Assembly: GCA_003635265.1 (NCBI GenBank)
Contig: PYIZ01000048.1
Coordinates: 124,001 to 188,000 of the forward strand
Direction: 5' to 3'
Source: Candidatus Poribacteria bacterium
GTDB taxonomy: Bacteria > Poribacteria > WGA-4E > PCPOR2b
DNA: 64,000 nt
The notes under the pieces are model-generated. The model saw nothing but the letters and a program-made list of their open reading frames with translations, ran no database searches and was not told where the DNA came from. This document shows positions 8,267-17,277 of the stretch, piece after piece (the stretch's first letter is position 1; each line of letters begins with the position of its first letter). Position numbers and translations under genes: made by a program.

Positions 8267-9231
8267 CTTTGGTTGTCCTGCCTGAAAAACGGATCTACCT
8301 GTGACTCCTGTTGTTCAAGTTCGACGAGTCTGCGACGGATCCGCCGTCGGCGTAGGAGGTACACAAGAATAAATACCAACCCAAGGCTGCCCCAAAAAAG
8401 ATACGAATTTGAGAATAGCGCCGCCCAGTAATAACGCTGCGAGAGTGAGGCTTGCCATTCCGCGTCGAATGTGGCGAGATCCCAGCCGAGTGCCTGTTTA
8501 TAGGCGGTATTCAGATCGTGTCCCTCGCCGAGTAGATCAATAACCTCCCACAGCTTTTCTTCCCCCGCAATTTTTACCAACCACGCAACCGCATTCAAGC
8601 TTTCTGCGTAAGCCAACTGTGCACCTCTTTCGGGGATCGGAAATCGCTCTGTTAAATCTGAGAGCGGAATGATCGATCTTGATAGGATATGCTCAAACAT
8701 GACATCATGGCGGTGGGGTGCCCACTCTCCTGAGAGGTAGATCGCAATCCCCTCGATAAACCACAGGGGGATGTCTCCAATTGTGGATTTGGTGCGTTGC
8801 CCAAAAGCGATGTGCACAATTTCGTGGCGGAGGACTTGGGAGAGTTGGAACTTCCGATCAATGATAACGCGCGGGTTTTGGATCACAATACGGCGGCTGA
8901 GTGGAAAGGCGCAACCGACCGCCCAATCTTGGATGGGGGCATGGGCGGCGGCTTGAAACTGCTTCTGTGTCTTGCACATCCAGATCTCGATCTTGCCTAT
9001 CTCTATCCCATCAAGCAGACGGTTGAGGTGCGGATAGAAGTCTTCGGCAATATCAGCAATATCTTGAGGGTGGGTCTCATCGGGTTGGTAGTAGATCTGG
9101 AAATGCTCGCTTTCGAGCATCTCCCACGAATCTTCAGTGTCGCTATGCAGTGTGGTCGCACTGAAAATCAGCAGAATTGGCAAGCAGAGCAGGGAAAATG
9201 TGCGTAATGGTTTCCAAATGATCGCGTGCAT
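8263..9231 (-). CDS. Membrane-anchored gluzincin metalloprotease (peptidase MA-like)
   Basis: A 322-residue protein from the ATG at 9231. A longer reading adds 22 residues with no signal character, while MHAIIWKPLRTFSLLCLPIL is a good signal sequence preceded by GGGG. The catalytic motif is RHEIVHIAFG (His136, Glu137, His140) and the third zinc ligand lies in WFIEGIAIYLSGEW (Glu160), the HExxH-plus-E layout of peptidase MA. A single membrane span (SNSYLFWGSLGLVFILVYLL) follows near the C-terminus, then a very basic RRRRIRRR stretch, so the protease domain faces the periplasm. It converges on the Cys-rich secreted protein gene. The substrate is unknown. Confidence 0.83.
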   Translation of the reverse strand: MHAIIWKPLRTFSLLCLPILLIFSATTLHSDTEDSWEMLESEHFQIYYQPDETHPQDIADIAEDFYPHLNRLLDGIEIGKIEIWMCKTQKQFQAAAHAPIQDWAVGCAFPLSRRIVIQNPRVIIDRKFQLSQVLRHEIVHIAFGQRTKSTIGDIPLWFIEGIAIYLSGEWAPHRHDVMFEHILSRSIIPLSDLTERFPIPERGAQLAYAESLNAVAWLVKIAGEEKLWEVIDLLGEGHDLNTAYKQALGWDLATFDAEWQASLSQRYYWAALFSNSYLFWGSLGLVFILVYLLRRRRIRRRLVELEQQESQVDPFFRQDNQS

Positions 9232-9307
9232 GGTTTTCCCCGCCTTTTGTGATGAATGCGCGTTTATAGGATACACGCAATTCAAGAGAAGTTGCAAGGA
9301 ATTTCCA

Positions 9308-10321
9308 TTATGCGATCCGATACCTCTCCACCGCTTTCATATCCAATTCAATCCCTAATCCCGGCGTGGTAGGCACTTCGACAAAGCCATCTTTCGGGGT
9401 CAATGCGCCGTAAATGAGATCGTTCTCACGGACAAAATGGAGGGAATCACTCGGAATCGTTGCATTTTTGATGACCGCGTGGACGTGGGTACCGAAAGCG
9501 CCCGATACGCCCAAACCGAGTCCGACAACCTGTAGCCACACCGGCAAACCTGCAGCTTCAGCGATACCGGCGTTTTGCTGCGCGCTCATGGGACTGCCAG
9601 CGGTGTTGAACATATCCGCTGCGTCCGCTTTGATAGCGTCTATAATCATCTTTGGGTCTGCGATGTGTGGAGCGAGGGGAATGCGGGTTTGCTTGCGAAA
9701 GTCGCGATAACTGTCCCAACCGTATTCGTGATATGAAAACGGATCCTCAAACGCTTCTATATTGTATTTTTCCAGCTCGTGTGCGAGACGGATCGATTCC
9801 TCTGGGGTCTCAAAAGAGAAGTTTGGATCGACGATAATCCCGTAATCCTCCCCCGCTGCTTCCGTCATGAGTCGGACAGTCTCGACAATATTCCACGGAC
9901 GCGCCTTGAGCTTGTGTGTCTTAAAACCCAACTTGGCACCAACTGCTGCTTCCGCGGCAAATTCCTCTGGCTCCATCGGACACGACCAGTAACCGACGGG
10001 GACCTTCTCCCAGTGCTGTGCGCCCATCAGTTTGTGAGCGGGTACACCGAGCGCCTTGCCGACAATATCGAACACCGCCGAGCCGAAAGCACCGCCGAGA
10101 TTCTGCCATTTGAGTTCCATAACGTCTACACCGATCCAACCTTCGGTTGCGTCGTCGTATCGATCTCCCCGTCCACCTTCGCCTAAGCCGTAGATGCCTT
10201 CATCTGTGTGGACTTTGATGATCGGGATGGGGCGTTCAAGGTAGTCTCCGGGACGGTTTTTCTCAATAGCAGGGATGTGGGGGACCGCTGTGATAAACTG
10301 CTCTACTTTTGTGATCTTCAT
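9308..10321 (-). CDS. Mandelate racemase / muconate lactonizing enzyme family protein
   Basis: An enolase-superfamily enzyme of 337 residues from the ATG at 10321 (GAGG 7 bases upstream; a reading 57 bases longer adds only low-complexity sequence). The N-terminal capping domain runs from MKITKVEQFITAVPHI. The barrel shows the KxK base motif HKLKAR, the metal ligands in IVDPNFSF and EAFEDPFSYHEYGWD, and PLAPHIADP. These support abstraction of a proton alpha to a carboxylate. The specific acid-sugar or other substrate cannot be named. The next gene upstream (homocysteine methyltransferase) is separated by a palindrome-bearing gap. Confidence 0.88.
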   Translation of the reverse strand: MKITKVEQFITAVPHIPAIEKNRPGDYLERPIPIIKVHTDEGIYGLGEGGRGDRYDDATEGWIGVDVMELKWQNLGGAFGSAVFDIVGKALGVPAHKLMGAQHWEKVPVGYWSCPMEPEEFAAEAAVGAKLGFKTHKLKARPWNIVETVRLMTEAAGEDYGIIVDPNFSFETPEESIRLAHELEKYNIEAFEDPFSYHEYGWDSYRDFRKQTRIPLAPHIADPKMIIDAIKADAADMFNTAGSPMSAQQNAGIAEAAGLPVWLQVVGLGLGVSGAFGTHVHAVIKNATIPSDSLHFVRENDLIYGALTPKDGFVEVPTTPGLGIELDMKAVERYRIA

Positions 10322-10422
10322 TTGTCTGCCTCGTAGGGTTTTGAACGAAAATGAGAACCCAAAATTTACATTATTCAAAAATGGTTAACCCAGATTATCT
10401 CCTTAGTCAGGAAGGGACTTTC

Positions 10423-10450
10423 GTAGGGAACGCAGATCTGCGTTCCCTAC
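10423..10450. repeat. 28-bp perfect palindrome, GCAGATCTGC core variant
   Basis: The half-site GTAGGGAACGCAGA is followed immediately by its exact reverse complement. The same 28 bp recurs exactly at 20195-20222 and with one change at 30418-30445; a version with another core is at 53131-53158. It lies in a gap between minus-strand genes. Confidence 0.9.
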
Positions 10451-10518
10451 ACACGTTTACTTCTATCAATCCCAATGAGCAAAAGTTAGGTGGTAATTTA
10501 CACCATTCTACGGTTCGT

Positions 10519-11517
10519 TTATTCCAACTGAGATAAGGTTTCCCGAAACGCCTTGACGTGTGCGGGGCTTGTCCCACAACAACCGCCGATCAGGTAAGCC
10601 CCCTCCTTGATCAACTCTGGCAGGTAAGGCGACATCTCCTCCGGCGCTTGGGGCCAATATGTTTGCTGGTTCCCGTCTAAACGTGCCATGCCTGCATTCG
10701 GATACGCCATCAGTCGCCTTGAATTAATCCCCTTCTCCTCCATCGCTTCGCGCAGCTGCTGGATGCCATTTATCGCATAGGGCATTCCGGTATGCTCCTC
10801 ACGCCTCGATTCTGCACCACAGTTTAGTCCTAAGATTTGGACATGATCGAGTAGGTTATCTCCGTCGGAGAATTCCCCTTCGGCTAGAATTTCAACCAGA
10901 GATGCAGCCGAATGTCCCCAATCCGTTTTGTATATTACCTTTTTCGTCCGCCGATCTCTGGTGTATTTATAGGTCATATTCACGGCGATGGGAAGCCTCG
11001 TTTTTCTCGCAACATCAACAGCGATTGCCGCTTCCTTCGCAGAGAACATAGTTTCAATACAGAAAAAGTCCACCCCTTCTTCTGCGAGGGCGTTTATTAT
11101 CCGCTCATGTGCGTCTCTGACGGCATCATTCGCAATACCAAAATCAACCCCACCGCTATCAGCTTCGATTGCGCCGGGAGAAGGGCCGACTGAACCTGCA
11201 ATATATACATCGTTTCCATTTATCTCAACGGCTGCCTTCGCGTGTGCCACAGCCTGCCGTGTTAGATTTTCTGCTTCGGCTGCATCTTTTCCCGCCATTT
11301 CGAGATGGAGCGGAGAAGCGACAAATGTATTAGTTCCTATTGCATCAGCGCCCGCTTCAATGTAGGCCGAATGAATGTCAATAACAGTGTCTGGGTGCAA
11401 TTCGTTTGCAAGTGCGCTGTTTGTCAAAGCGATGCCCACAGTAAATAGCTGTGAGCCAAACCCACCGTCATAAATCATTGGGGTGGGATCTTTCAATCTA
11501 TCTAAAAATGTCTTCAT
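10519..11517 (-). CDS. Homocysteine S-methyltransferase family protein
   Basis: Transfers a methyl group to homocysteine through a zinc-bound thiolate. The 332-residue barrel has the three expected zinc cysteines, one in LNCGAE and two in GGCCGTSPAH (Cys313/314). The N-terminal IYDGGFGSQLF is the typical start. There is no cobalamin domain, so the direct methyl donor would be a small molecule, as in betaine- or S-methylmethionine-homocysteine methyltransferases. Its position just before the corrinoid/folate C1 cluster suggests a link to methyl donor metabolism (inference). AGAGGA precedes the ATG. Confidence 0.9.
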   Translation of the reverse strand: MKTFLDRLKDPTPMIYDGGFGSQLFTVGIALTNSALANELHPDTVIDIHSAYIEAGADAIGTNTFVASPLHLEMAGKDAAEAENLTRQAVAHAKAAVEINGNDVYIAGSVGPSPGAIEADSGGVDFGIANDAVRDAHERIINALAEEGVDFFCIETMFSAKEAAIAVDVARKTRLPIAVNMTYKYTRDRRTKKVIYKTDWGHSAASLVEILAEGEFSDGDNLLDHVQILGLNCGAESRREEHTGMPYAINGIQQLREAMEEKGINSRRLMAYPNAGMARLDGNQQTYWPQAPEEMSPYLPELIKEGAYLIGGCCGTSPAHVKAFRETLSQLE

Positions 11518-11607
11518 CCAAAATCCTCTAATGTTTCAACAAAATTTTCATCCTACTTCTGTCTGCTCTTTTCTTATTCAATCCATCAGATCCAACCTAG
11601 GGAACTT

Positions 11608-12669
11608 CTACTCCGTCGTCCAACGTTCTGGGTCAAGACCGAAGCCACGTGCCTCCTCACAGATAGCTGCCCAAGTGGTCTCATCAATCTCAATACCTTC
11701 AACCTGCTTTCGTTCAGCGGTGCGGAACTCAGGTTCACCGGGGCTCAAAATCTCCTGAAATCCCGGCGCAAGGCGGCTCGATTTGACGTGCCGAATCAGG
11801 TCCTCTACCTCGTCGTAATAGGCGTCAAGACTGGTGAAATGGGTAATACTATAAACGGTGAAAAGCACACCATTGCTGACCATTGTGCGTTCACCGGCAG
11901 CACACCCTTCACCACTGAGAGTTCCGCCCAAGAGTTCCACCACAAAGCTAAGACCGTAGCCTTTGTGCGCTACCACGCCACCCATCGGCAAGATGGCTCC
12001 CGGTGGATCGGCTCTGAAGTCGTTTGGGTTGGTCGTAGGGTTGCCCTGTGAATCGATTAGCCAACCTTCCGGCACCTGCGTGCCTTGATTGATAGCAACG
12101 CGGATCTTGCCTTCAGCCACCACGGAGGTCGTCATATCAACTAAAATCGGCTCATCGTCCCGGCGTGGGGCGGAGAACGCGATCGGGTTTGTGCTGAGGC
12201 GACCGTCGAGACCGCCGAAGGGAGCAATCTGATAGCCGAGATTGCCAGCATTGACGAAGGCGACCCCCATCATCTCGTTTCGAGCTGCCATCAAGGGATA
12301 GGCACCAGCCCGTCCGACATGGCTCGTATTTCGCAGCGCGACGGTGCCTGTGCCGTATCGTTTTGCTTTTTCGATTGCGAGGTTCATCGCAAAAGTTGCC
12401 CCGACCTGTCCAAGTGCGCTGTGTCCATCTACCACCGCAGCGCAGGGATTATCACTCACAATTTCAGGCTTTGCGGTAGGTTGGAATCTACCATCGCGTA
12501 TGGCGCGGGCGTATTCGTAGAAACGGATAGCACCGTGAGAATCGTGTCCGAACAGGTTGGATTCAATCAGGTGGTCAACAACCGATCGTGTGTCTTCCGA
12601 TGTACAACCTGCGGCTTCAAAGAGGTCGTAGCCGATTTGCCGCAGATTGTCAGGTTGGAATATAGGCAT
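11608..12669 (-). CDS. Ldh2-family NAD(P)-dependent malate/L-lactate-type dehydrogenase
   Basis: A 353-residue oxidoreductase of the Ldh_2 family (not the classical Rossmann LDH/MDH). Markers are GHDSHGAIRFYEYARAI near the N-terminus, GQVGATFAMNLAIEKA, and RNTSHVGRAGAYPLMA, which form the cofactor and catalytic-His region. Members oxidise malate, lactate, ureidoglycolate or other 2-hydroxyacids, so the exact substrate stays open. AAAGGA precedes the ATG. It is on the same strand as the homocysteine methyltransferase gene (90-base gap) and the C1 cluster. Confidence 0.9.
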   Translation of the reverse strand: MPIFQPDNLRQIGYDLFEAAGCTSEDTRSVVDHLIESNLFGHDSHGAIRFYEYARAIRDGRFQPTAKPEIVSDNPCAAVVDGHSALGQVGATFAMNLAIEKAKRYGTGTVALRNTSHVGRAGAYPLMAARNEMMGVAFVNAGNLGYQIAPFGGLDGRLSTNPIAFSAPRRDDEPILVDMTTSVVAEGKIRVAINQGTQVPEGWLIDSQGNPTTNPNDFRADPPGAILPMGGVVAHKGYGLSFVVELLGGTLSGEGCAAGERTMVSNGVLFTVYSITHFTSLDAYYDEVEDLIRHVKSSRLAPGFQEILSPGEPEFRTAERKQVEGIEIDETTWAAICEEARGFGLDPERWTTE

Positions 12670-12729
12670 GAAAATTCCTTTCTACTGTTCTAATTTATAT
12701 ATTGCTTTTTCATCGGGTGCGGGTAGTGT

Positions 12730-13011
12730 TTACGATCCTTTTTGTTTCCGCACTTTATCGTTGTGTTCTGCCTCAAGTTCGTCCACAAGTGCGTTCAGAA
12801 TATCCTCCGGTTCACCGAGGCGTTCCCGCTTCTCCGTCCATTTCCACTGATCGAGATAGTCATCGGTTCCAGCCAAACCTGTTTCCATCGCCGTGCGATC
12901 AATCTCAACCTGAAAACGTTTGGGCATTTGCCGTGAGATCGGCTTTCTACCTTCAAAGACTCTGACCTGCGCCGGAATATCTTTCCAATATAGAATTTGA
13001 TACATTGCCAC
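12730..13011 (-). CDS. Small PF13769-type ('virulence factor' domain) protein of C1 clusters
   Basis: A 93-residue protein starting at GTG 13011, with GGAGG 8 bases upstream and the previous gene ending only 3 bases away. The sequence MYQILYWKDIPAQVRVFEG, followed by RFQVEIDRTAMETGL and DYLDQWKW, matches the family named virulence factor (PF13769 as I recall it). That family is usually found beside methyltetrahydrofolate and corrinoid methyltransferase genes rather than virulence genes. Its biochemical role is unknown. Here it is the last gene of an overlapping or tightly spaced run with the MTHFR-like and pterin-binding proteins, which suggests a small accessory subunit. Confidence 0.75.
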   Translation of the reverse strand: MAMYQILYWKDIPAQVRVFEGRKPISRQMPKRFQVEIDRTAMETGLAGTDDYLDQWKWTEKRERLGEPEDILNALVDELEAEHNDKVRKQKGS

Positions 13012-13014
13012 GGT

Positions 13015-14049
13015 TCAACCCTCCAATTCCCCTTTGCGATAGGCACGCAGGAATGTTCTACAGAAGCGATCCTTGCCCAGCAGCATATCTTCGGTCAGTT
13101 GATAGGCTTTTGACCTTCGGTCAACGGCGAGAGCTTTCTGCGGATTGTTGGTCACAGGGTCGATAATCCCGCTATCCGCACCGGCGTCGACCGCGAGAAT
13201 CATAAATACGTCATTGATGAGACGGCGGGAGGGCATTTGGAAGGAGACGTTGCTGAATCCACCACTGATATGGATGGCGGGACCATATTTCTCACGGAGC
13301 TGCCGGATGGCTTCAAAGGCGTGGTTGCCGTTCTCCGTGTCCACCCCAATCGGAAAGAATAGGGGATCGATGAAGATGTCCTCGGTCGCAATACCTCTGT
13401 CGTGCGCTGCGTCTACCATGCGTGAAGCATTGGTGACTCGCTCTTCGGGGGTCTGTGGCATTCCAGATTCACTGGCGGCTGTTACCATGACCTTTGTGTT
13501 GTGCTGTGTAGCGAGGTCCAAGGCGTCGAGGCGTTCCAGCGATGCGGAGTTAAGTAGTGCCCGCCCGACGCTACTGTCATACACCTCAAGCCCTGCTGCA
13601 ATAATTTCGCTGTTGGAGGAATCAATGGACAAAGGTATGTCAGTCATCTGCTGCAGGGCTTGCACCAGCCAGCGCATGGCTTCCTTCTGCTCTTCAAGAC
13701 GCCACGAAATTTCATCTACATTCACATCGAGGAAATCGGTGCTGGAATCAACCTGCCGTTGGACGATTTTGCGTATGTACTCCACACCTTCGCTGGCGTG
13801 AGGTTCTTCACCCGACATCGCCGCCTGAACCGCGATGATGACATGTTTGACGCGTCCCTCCTCATACTCTTGAGACTTCTTGATGGATTCGGGGATGACA
13901 AGGTAGCGGCGTTTTTTATTCATGCCCAAGTAGCGGACGGATTCGATTCCGTCTGGATTGTTCGTAACCAGCTTTCCGCTTCGACGTACCACCCGCGTGG
14001 TATGGACATTCTCACCGATAATGATAAAATCCTGACCGTTTAGTTGCAT
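13015..14049 (-). CDS. Pterin-binding (methyltetrahydrofolate) methyltransferase
   Basis: A 344-residue dihydropteroate-synthase-like TIM barrel of the MeTr type that moves a methyl group between a corrinoid protein and tetrahydrofolate. The start is the ATG at 14049 (MQLNGQDFIIIGENVHTTR), with GAGGGG just upstream; a 48-base longer reading has no ribosome site. Features are GENVHTTR near the N-terminus, DFLDVNVDEISW (pterin contact region), IPLSIDSSNSE and FIDPLFFPIG, all regular MeTr strand ends. It follows the MTHFR-like gene and is followed 3 bases later by the PF13769-like gene. I infer that it accepts or donates the methyl group of the corrinoid protein at 22236-23003. Confidence 0.87.
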   Translation of the reverse strand: MQLNGQDFIIIGENVHTTRVVRRSGKLVTNNPDGIESVRYLGMNKKRRYLVIPESIKKSQEYEEGRVKHVIIAVQAAMSGEEPHASEGVEYIRKIVQRQVDSSTDFLDVNVDEISWRLEEQKEAMRWLVQALQQMTDIPLSIDSSNSEIIAAGLEVYDSSVGRALLNSASLERLDALDLATQHNTKVMVTAASESGMPQTPEERVTNASRMVDAAHDRGIATEDIFIDPLFFPIGVDTENGNHAFEAIRQLREKYGPAIHISGGFSNVSFQMPSRRLINDVFMILAVDAGADSGIIDPVTNNPQKALAVDRRSKAYQLTEDMLLGKDRFCRTFLRAYRKGELEG

Positions 14050-14107
14050 CTTTACCCCTCTAATGCGTAGTGAGTAATGCGTAAAGAAGCTCCTCATGTA
14101 TTACGTA

Positions 14108-15712
14108 TTACTCGTTATTTTTTGCGTGATGGTCTCGCTCCAGAAAAGTGTTGCCCCAAGCGCTGGTGCCGTTGAGTGCACCGTCCTTAAAGATCGCTGG
14201 ACCGTCGAGCATCGTTTCTTCTTCACCGTAGGCTTTGAGACGGTCATAAGCTCTCCCCCAGATGCAGTCCTTCTCTCCAATTTCACATTTGCCCTGACGG
14301 GTTCCACCGCACGGTCCGTTGCGTTGGTTTTTCACACACTGCGATTCGGGACATAGATACGCGATATCGGGCAGCGAACAGTCTCCGCAGTCACGGCAAT
14401 CAAAGGCGGTGACCTTAACCGCTTGTTCCAAACCGTGCATCGCTTTCTTTACTCGCTCGCTTGCCCCGTCGATTGCCTGAGAGATCCGCCTACCGATATT
14501 GAATCCCAAGCTGCCCTTTTCAAAAACTTGATCGTGTACCGTGCGGTTAATCTTATAGCCCAAGGGGATTTCCCCTTTGGCAGCCTTCAAGCCTTCCGCC
14601 CGTTTTGAAAAGAGGTATTCACGATTAATCTCTGTTGAACTGAGACCTGTTCCCGGCTCTGGTTCAAAGAAGTAAAATTCGCCGGGATAGTGGAAGCAAA
14701 TTTCCTTGGCGAAACCCTTCCAATCGTCCTCCCCAAAGTGGTCAACTATCTTCAGAATTTTCTGATAGTCTGTATAGCGTAGATGACCGCCTAGGTATAC
14801 ACCGCGATAACCTAATCCCTTAGCGATGGCACACTGTTTGGCGGCGAACTCCAAGAGGAACGCTTTGCCCTTGTCCTTTGATTTTCCCTCTTTTTCGACT
14901 AGGTCAAGCAGCTCGTCGGTTACGGTGACACCGGGGATGTTGCCCTTGTTGAAGAAACGGGCGGCGGATCGGCTGAGCACGTAGACGTTGCCAATCACTG
15001 GGACATCTAGATTGTGGGTCGCCATATACTTCAACAACTCATCCTGTTTACGTGAATCGTATCCAATCTGGTTGATGATGAACGCAGCACCGTTCTCAAT
15101 CTTCTTTTTTAGCTTGAAATACTGCGGCATGACCTCGCGTTCGTAACGTTTGTGGTTGTTGACCACCGCGCCCAAAAAGAAATTGGTGCGCTCTAGCACC
15201 TGCGATCTTCTTCCTGCCCCTACCGTCATACCGGCGTTCATGTCGGTGAACATCTTCAGTAATCCCACTGAGTCGGTGTCGAAGACGGGACTCGCTTGAC
15301 CACGATACCCATCGATCGGGTAATCACCCGACAGCGCGAGGATATTGTCGAATCCTTCGCTAGCGAGCTGCCACGCCCGGCTCTGAAGCCCATTGCGGTT
15401 CCAGTCTTTGCAGGAGAGGTGGATAATTACTTCTTGACCGCGGGAGAGGAGATCTCTGCCCAAGGTATCGGGACCGATCATGGCGTTGCCGCCGGGATTA
15501 TCGGTGATGCTCAAGCCGTGTATGCGCGGATTGTCTGCCAATTTTTGCGCCAGTTCCAATACCCGTTCCCCATCGGAATCGGTGATAGTTCCACGCGAGG
15601 TTACCACTTCCACACAGGTGAGGAATGTATCTGTCTCTTGCAGCAAATGGCGGAATGAGGGCTGCTGCGAATTGTCGGAGTTATGGGGTGTTTCGGTGGG
15701 GGCTGTGTTCAT
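14108..15712 (-). CDS. Methylenetetrahydrofolate reductase-like protein with MTHFR_C domain
   Basis: A 534-residue two-domain protein. The N-terminal ~330 residues form a MTHFR-like barrel (FLTCVEVVTSRG, LSITDNPGG, NILALSGDYP). The C-terminus is the cysteine-rich MTHFR_C domain (CRDCGDCSLPDIAYLCP, then CVKNQRNGPCGG and CEIGEKDCIW) known from acetogens, probably holding zinc or an Fe-S cluster. In catabolic C1 clusters such proteins oxidise methyl- to methylene-tetrahydrofolate with a partner diaphorase. Oddly, its ATG overlaps the stop of a DNA methyltransferase gene by 4 bases, so its translation appears coupled to a restriction-modification pair. Confidence 0.88.
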   Translation of the reverse strand: MNTAPTETPHNSDNSQQPSFRHLLQETDTFLTCVEVVTSRGTITDSDGERVLELAQKLADNPRIHGLSITDNPGGNAMIGPDTLGRDLLSRGQEVIIHLSCKDWNRNGLQSRAWQLASEGFDNILALSGDYPIDGYRGQASPVFDTDSVGLLKMFTDMNAGMTVGAGRRSQVLERTNFFLGAVVNNHKRYEREVMPQYFKLKKKIENGAAFIINQIGYDSRKQDELLKYMATHNLDVPVIGNVYVLSRSAARFFNKGNIPGVTVTDELLDLVEKEGKSKDKGKAFLLEFAAKQCAIAKGLGYRGVYLGGHLRYTDYQKILKIVDHFGEDDWKGFAKEICFHYPGEFYFFEPEPGTGLSSTEINREYLFSKRAEGLKAAKGEIPLGYKINRTVHDQVFEKGSLGFNIGRRISQAIDGASERVKKAMHGLEQAVKVTAFDCRDCGDCSLPDIAYLCPESQCVKNQRNGPCGGTRQGKCEIGEKDCIWGRAYDRLKAYGEEETMLDGPAIFKDGALNGTSAWGNTFLERDHHAKNNE

Positions 15713-17277
15713 GATTGTGGGCTCGCTTGACTATGCGCGGGTTTAATAACCTTCTGACTTACCCATATTCTGCAATAAACATCTTCTATCTCGTTCAGTG
15801 TTGCTTGCGATACGTCTCCATTTTCTTGAGATTCTTTTATTCCTTTAGATACGGAGTTGTTGCACTGTTTCAGCTCCGAATCCGTTGGATTCACAATGGG
15901 CATACGTTTCAGGTAGTTTGCTGAATTATTGGCTGTTGGGTTAATCTGACGAAGCAATTTAGTTGCAAGTTCCGTGTTTAAGAAACCGAGAAAATACATC
16001 AAGAGTTGTTCATTCTTGGGGAAGATGCCAACGATGCCTTGATCAAATAATCTACCTTCAAGTAATGTGGCAGTGAGACGTGCTGACGCTACCATTGGAA
16101 CACCGATTCCCTCCGAAAAATAGTACTGAGAATTCTGAAACCGAGCCGGATTTTTCCCCGGTGTTCGATATTCAGAGACAGCATCCTTACTCCAATTAAC
16201 ATACCATTGTGTTTGTTTTACAAAGCGAGCTGCACCGCCCCGTAATATTGGGATGAAGCAGCTGGGGCCATCAATACCATGAAGTGGTGGTACTATGAGA
16301 TCGGAAATTTTATCGACTTCCACATCTTCAAAAGATTTTGAACGTGGTATGTCAGCGTTGGCGCGGCGTACCCAATGACGATCGTTGCCTGAGTAAAAGC
16401 CGGTACGCACGTCAGCTATATCACCCAAAGTCAAGTTAGCTCTGCTACCGAGCGTAATTCCATTGTTTTGTGATGGTTTCACGAGTTCCGCGCATGGGCG
16501 CGACAGGATTTCCTTTTGACTGATGTTTGTAATTAAACACCGATTTTTTGGCTCGTATCTCAGAGCCAATTCCATCAAAACATTCGCATTGGCGAGGTTC
16601 TCAATTATTCTTATTTGATGCGTTCTGTGGGCGGACCGCTTGATTAACGAGATAATACATAGCCCAGAATACCCAAAGCTAATTCCCGGAAAGAACTTTG
16701 ATGGGAACAATACGATTTCCTCAATGGTTGATTCATTCAGTAAAGTTCTTCGTAGGAAATCGTGGCGGTGAAGCCATAGAAACGTATCCGGGATAATAAA
16801 TACCAAACGACCTTCCTGATCTAGCAAACGAAAACAATGATAAAGAATTACACCATAGGTGTCGCGCACATAGAGCCCTGGATAGCGCTTCTTGAGAACA
16901 GTTCTTTTATGATGAGATTGATACGCTCCATACGGTGGATTAGCAATTATGCGGGTGAAACAGATTTCTGGTTCAAATAAGGGGGAATGCCCTAGTTCAA
17001 GCACATCCTCGTGCACGACCTTGATATTTTGGAATCTCTTGTACTTTTCCTTGAGCGTAGTCGATGCTTGAGGGTCAAGTTCAGACGCCCGAATTTGCGA
17101 ATTTGGGGATAACTGAATGATTCCATCAATTAAGTCGCCAACTCCTGCACAGGGCTCCCATATCGAATCCGCTTCGGTTGGTTTAAGCCGAGAAACCATA
17201 TATGAAACAATATCGGGCGAATCGGTATAATGGGCTTGGAACGTATCTCTATATCGTTGAGGTCTAGGGGTTACCAT
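15709..17277 (-). CDS. N6-adenine-specific DNA methyltransferase, putative type II modification enzyme
   Basis: A 522-residue class I SAM methyltransferase. Motif I is WEPCAGVGDLIDGI (40-53) and the catalytic motif IV is ANPPY (112-116), the NPPY form of adenine methylases of the Eco57I/TaqI type. A target-recognition region of more than 300 residues follows (GDIADVRTGFYSGNDRHWV is a typical stretch). It overlaps the upstream PD-(D/E)XK gene by 7 bases and the downstream MTHFR-like gene by 4. The pair looks like a restriction-modification system. It falls inside a C1-metabolism cluster, which suggests insertion followed by retention in the operon. Confidence 0.88.
   Translation of the reverse strand: MVTPRPQRYRDTFQAHYTDSPDIVSYMVSRLKPTEADSIWEPCAGVGDLIDGIIQLSPNSQIRASELDPQASTTLKEKYKRFQNIKVVHEDVLELGHSPLFEPEICFTRIIANPPYGAYQSHHKRTVLKKRYPGLYVRDTYGVILYHCFRLLDQEGRLVFIIPDTFLWLHRHDFLRRTLLNESTIEEIVLFPSKFFPGISFGYSGLCIISLIKRSAHRTHQIRIIENLANANVLMELALRYEPKNRCLITNISQKEILSRPCAELVKPSQNNGITLGSRANLTLGDIADVRTGFYSGNDRHWVRRANADIPRSKSFEDVEVDKISDLIVPPLHGIDGPSCFIPILRGGAARFVKQTQWYVNWSKDAVSEYRTPGKNPARFQNSQYYFSEGIGVPMVASARLTATLLEGRLFDQGIVGIFPKNEQLLMYFLGFLNTELATKLLRQINPTANNSANYLKRMPIVNPTDSELKQCNNSVSKGIKESQENGDVSQATLNEIEDVYCRIWVSQKVIKPAHSQASPQS

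Noticed and set aside
13145..13801. 218-codon plus-strand frame opposite the pterin methyltransferase gene
   Set aside because: Antisense shadow with no recognisable domain or ribosome site.
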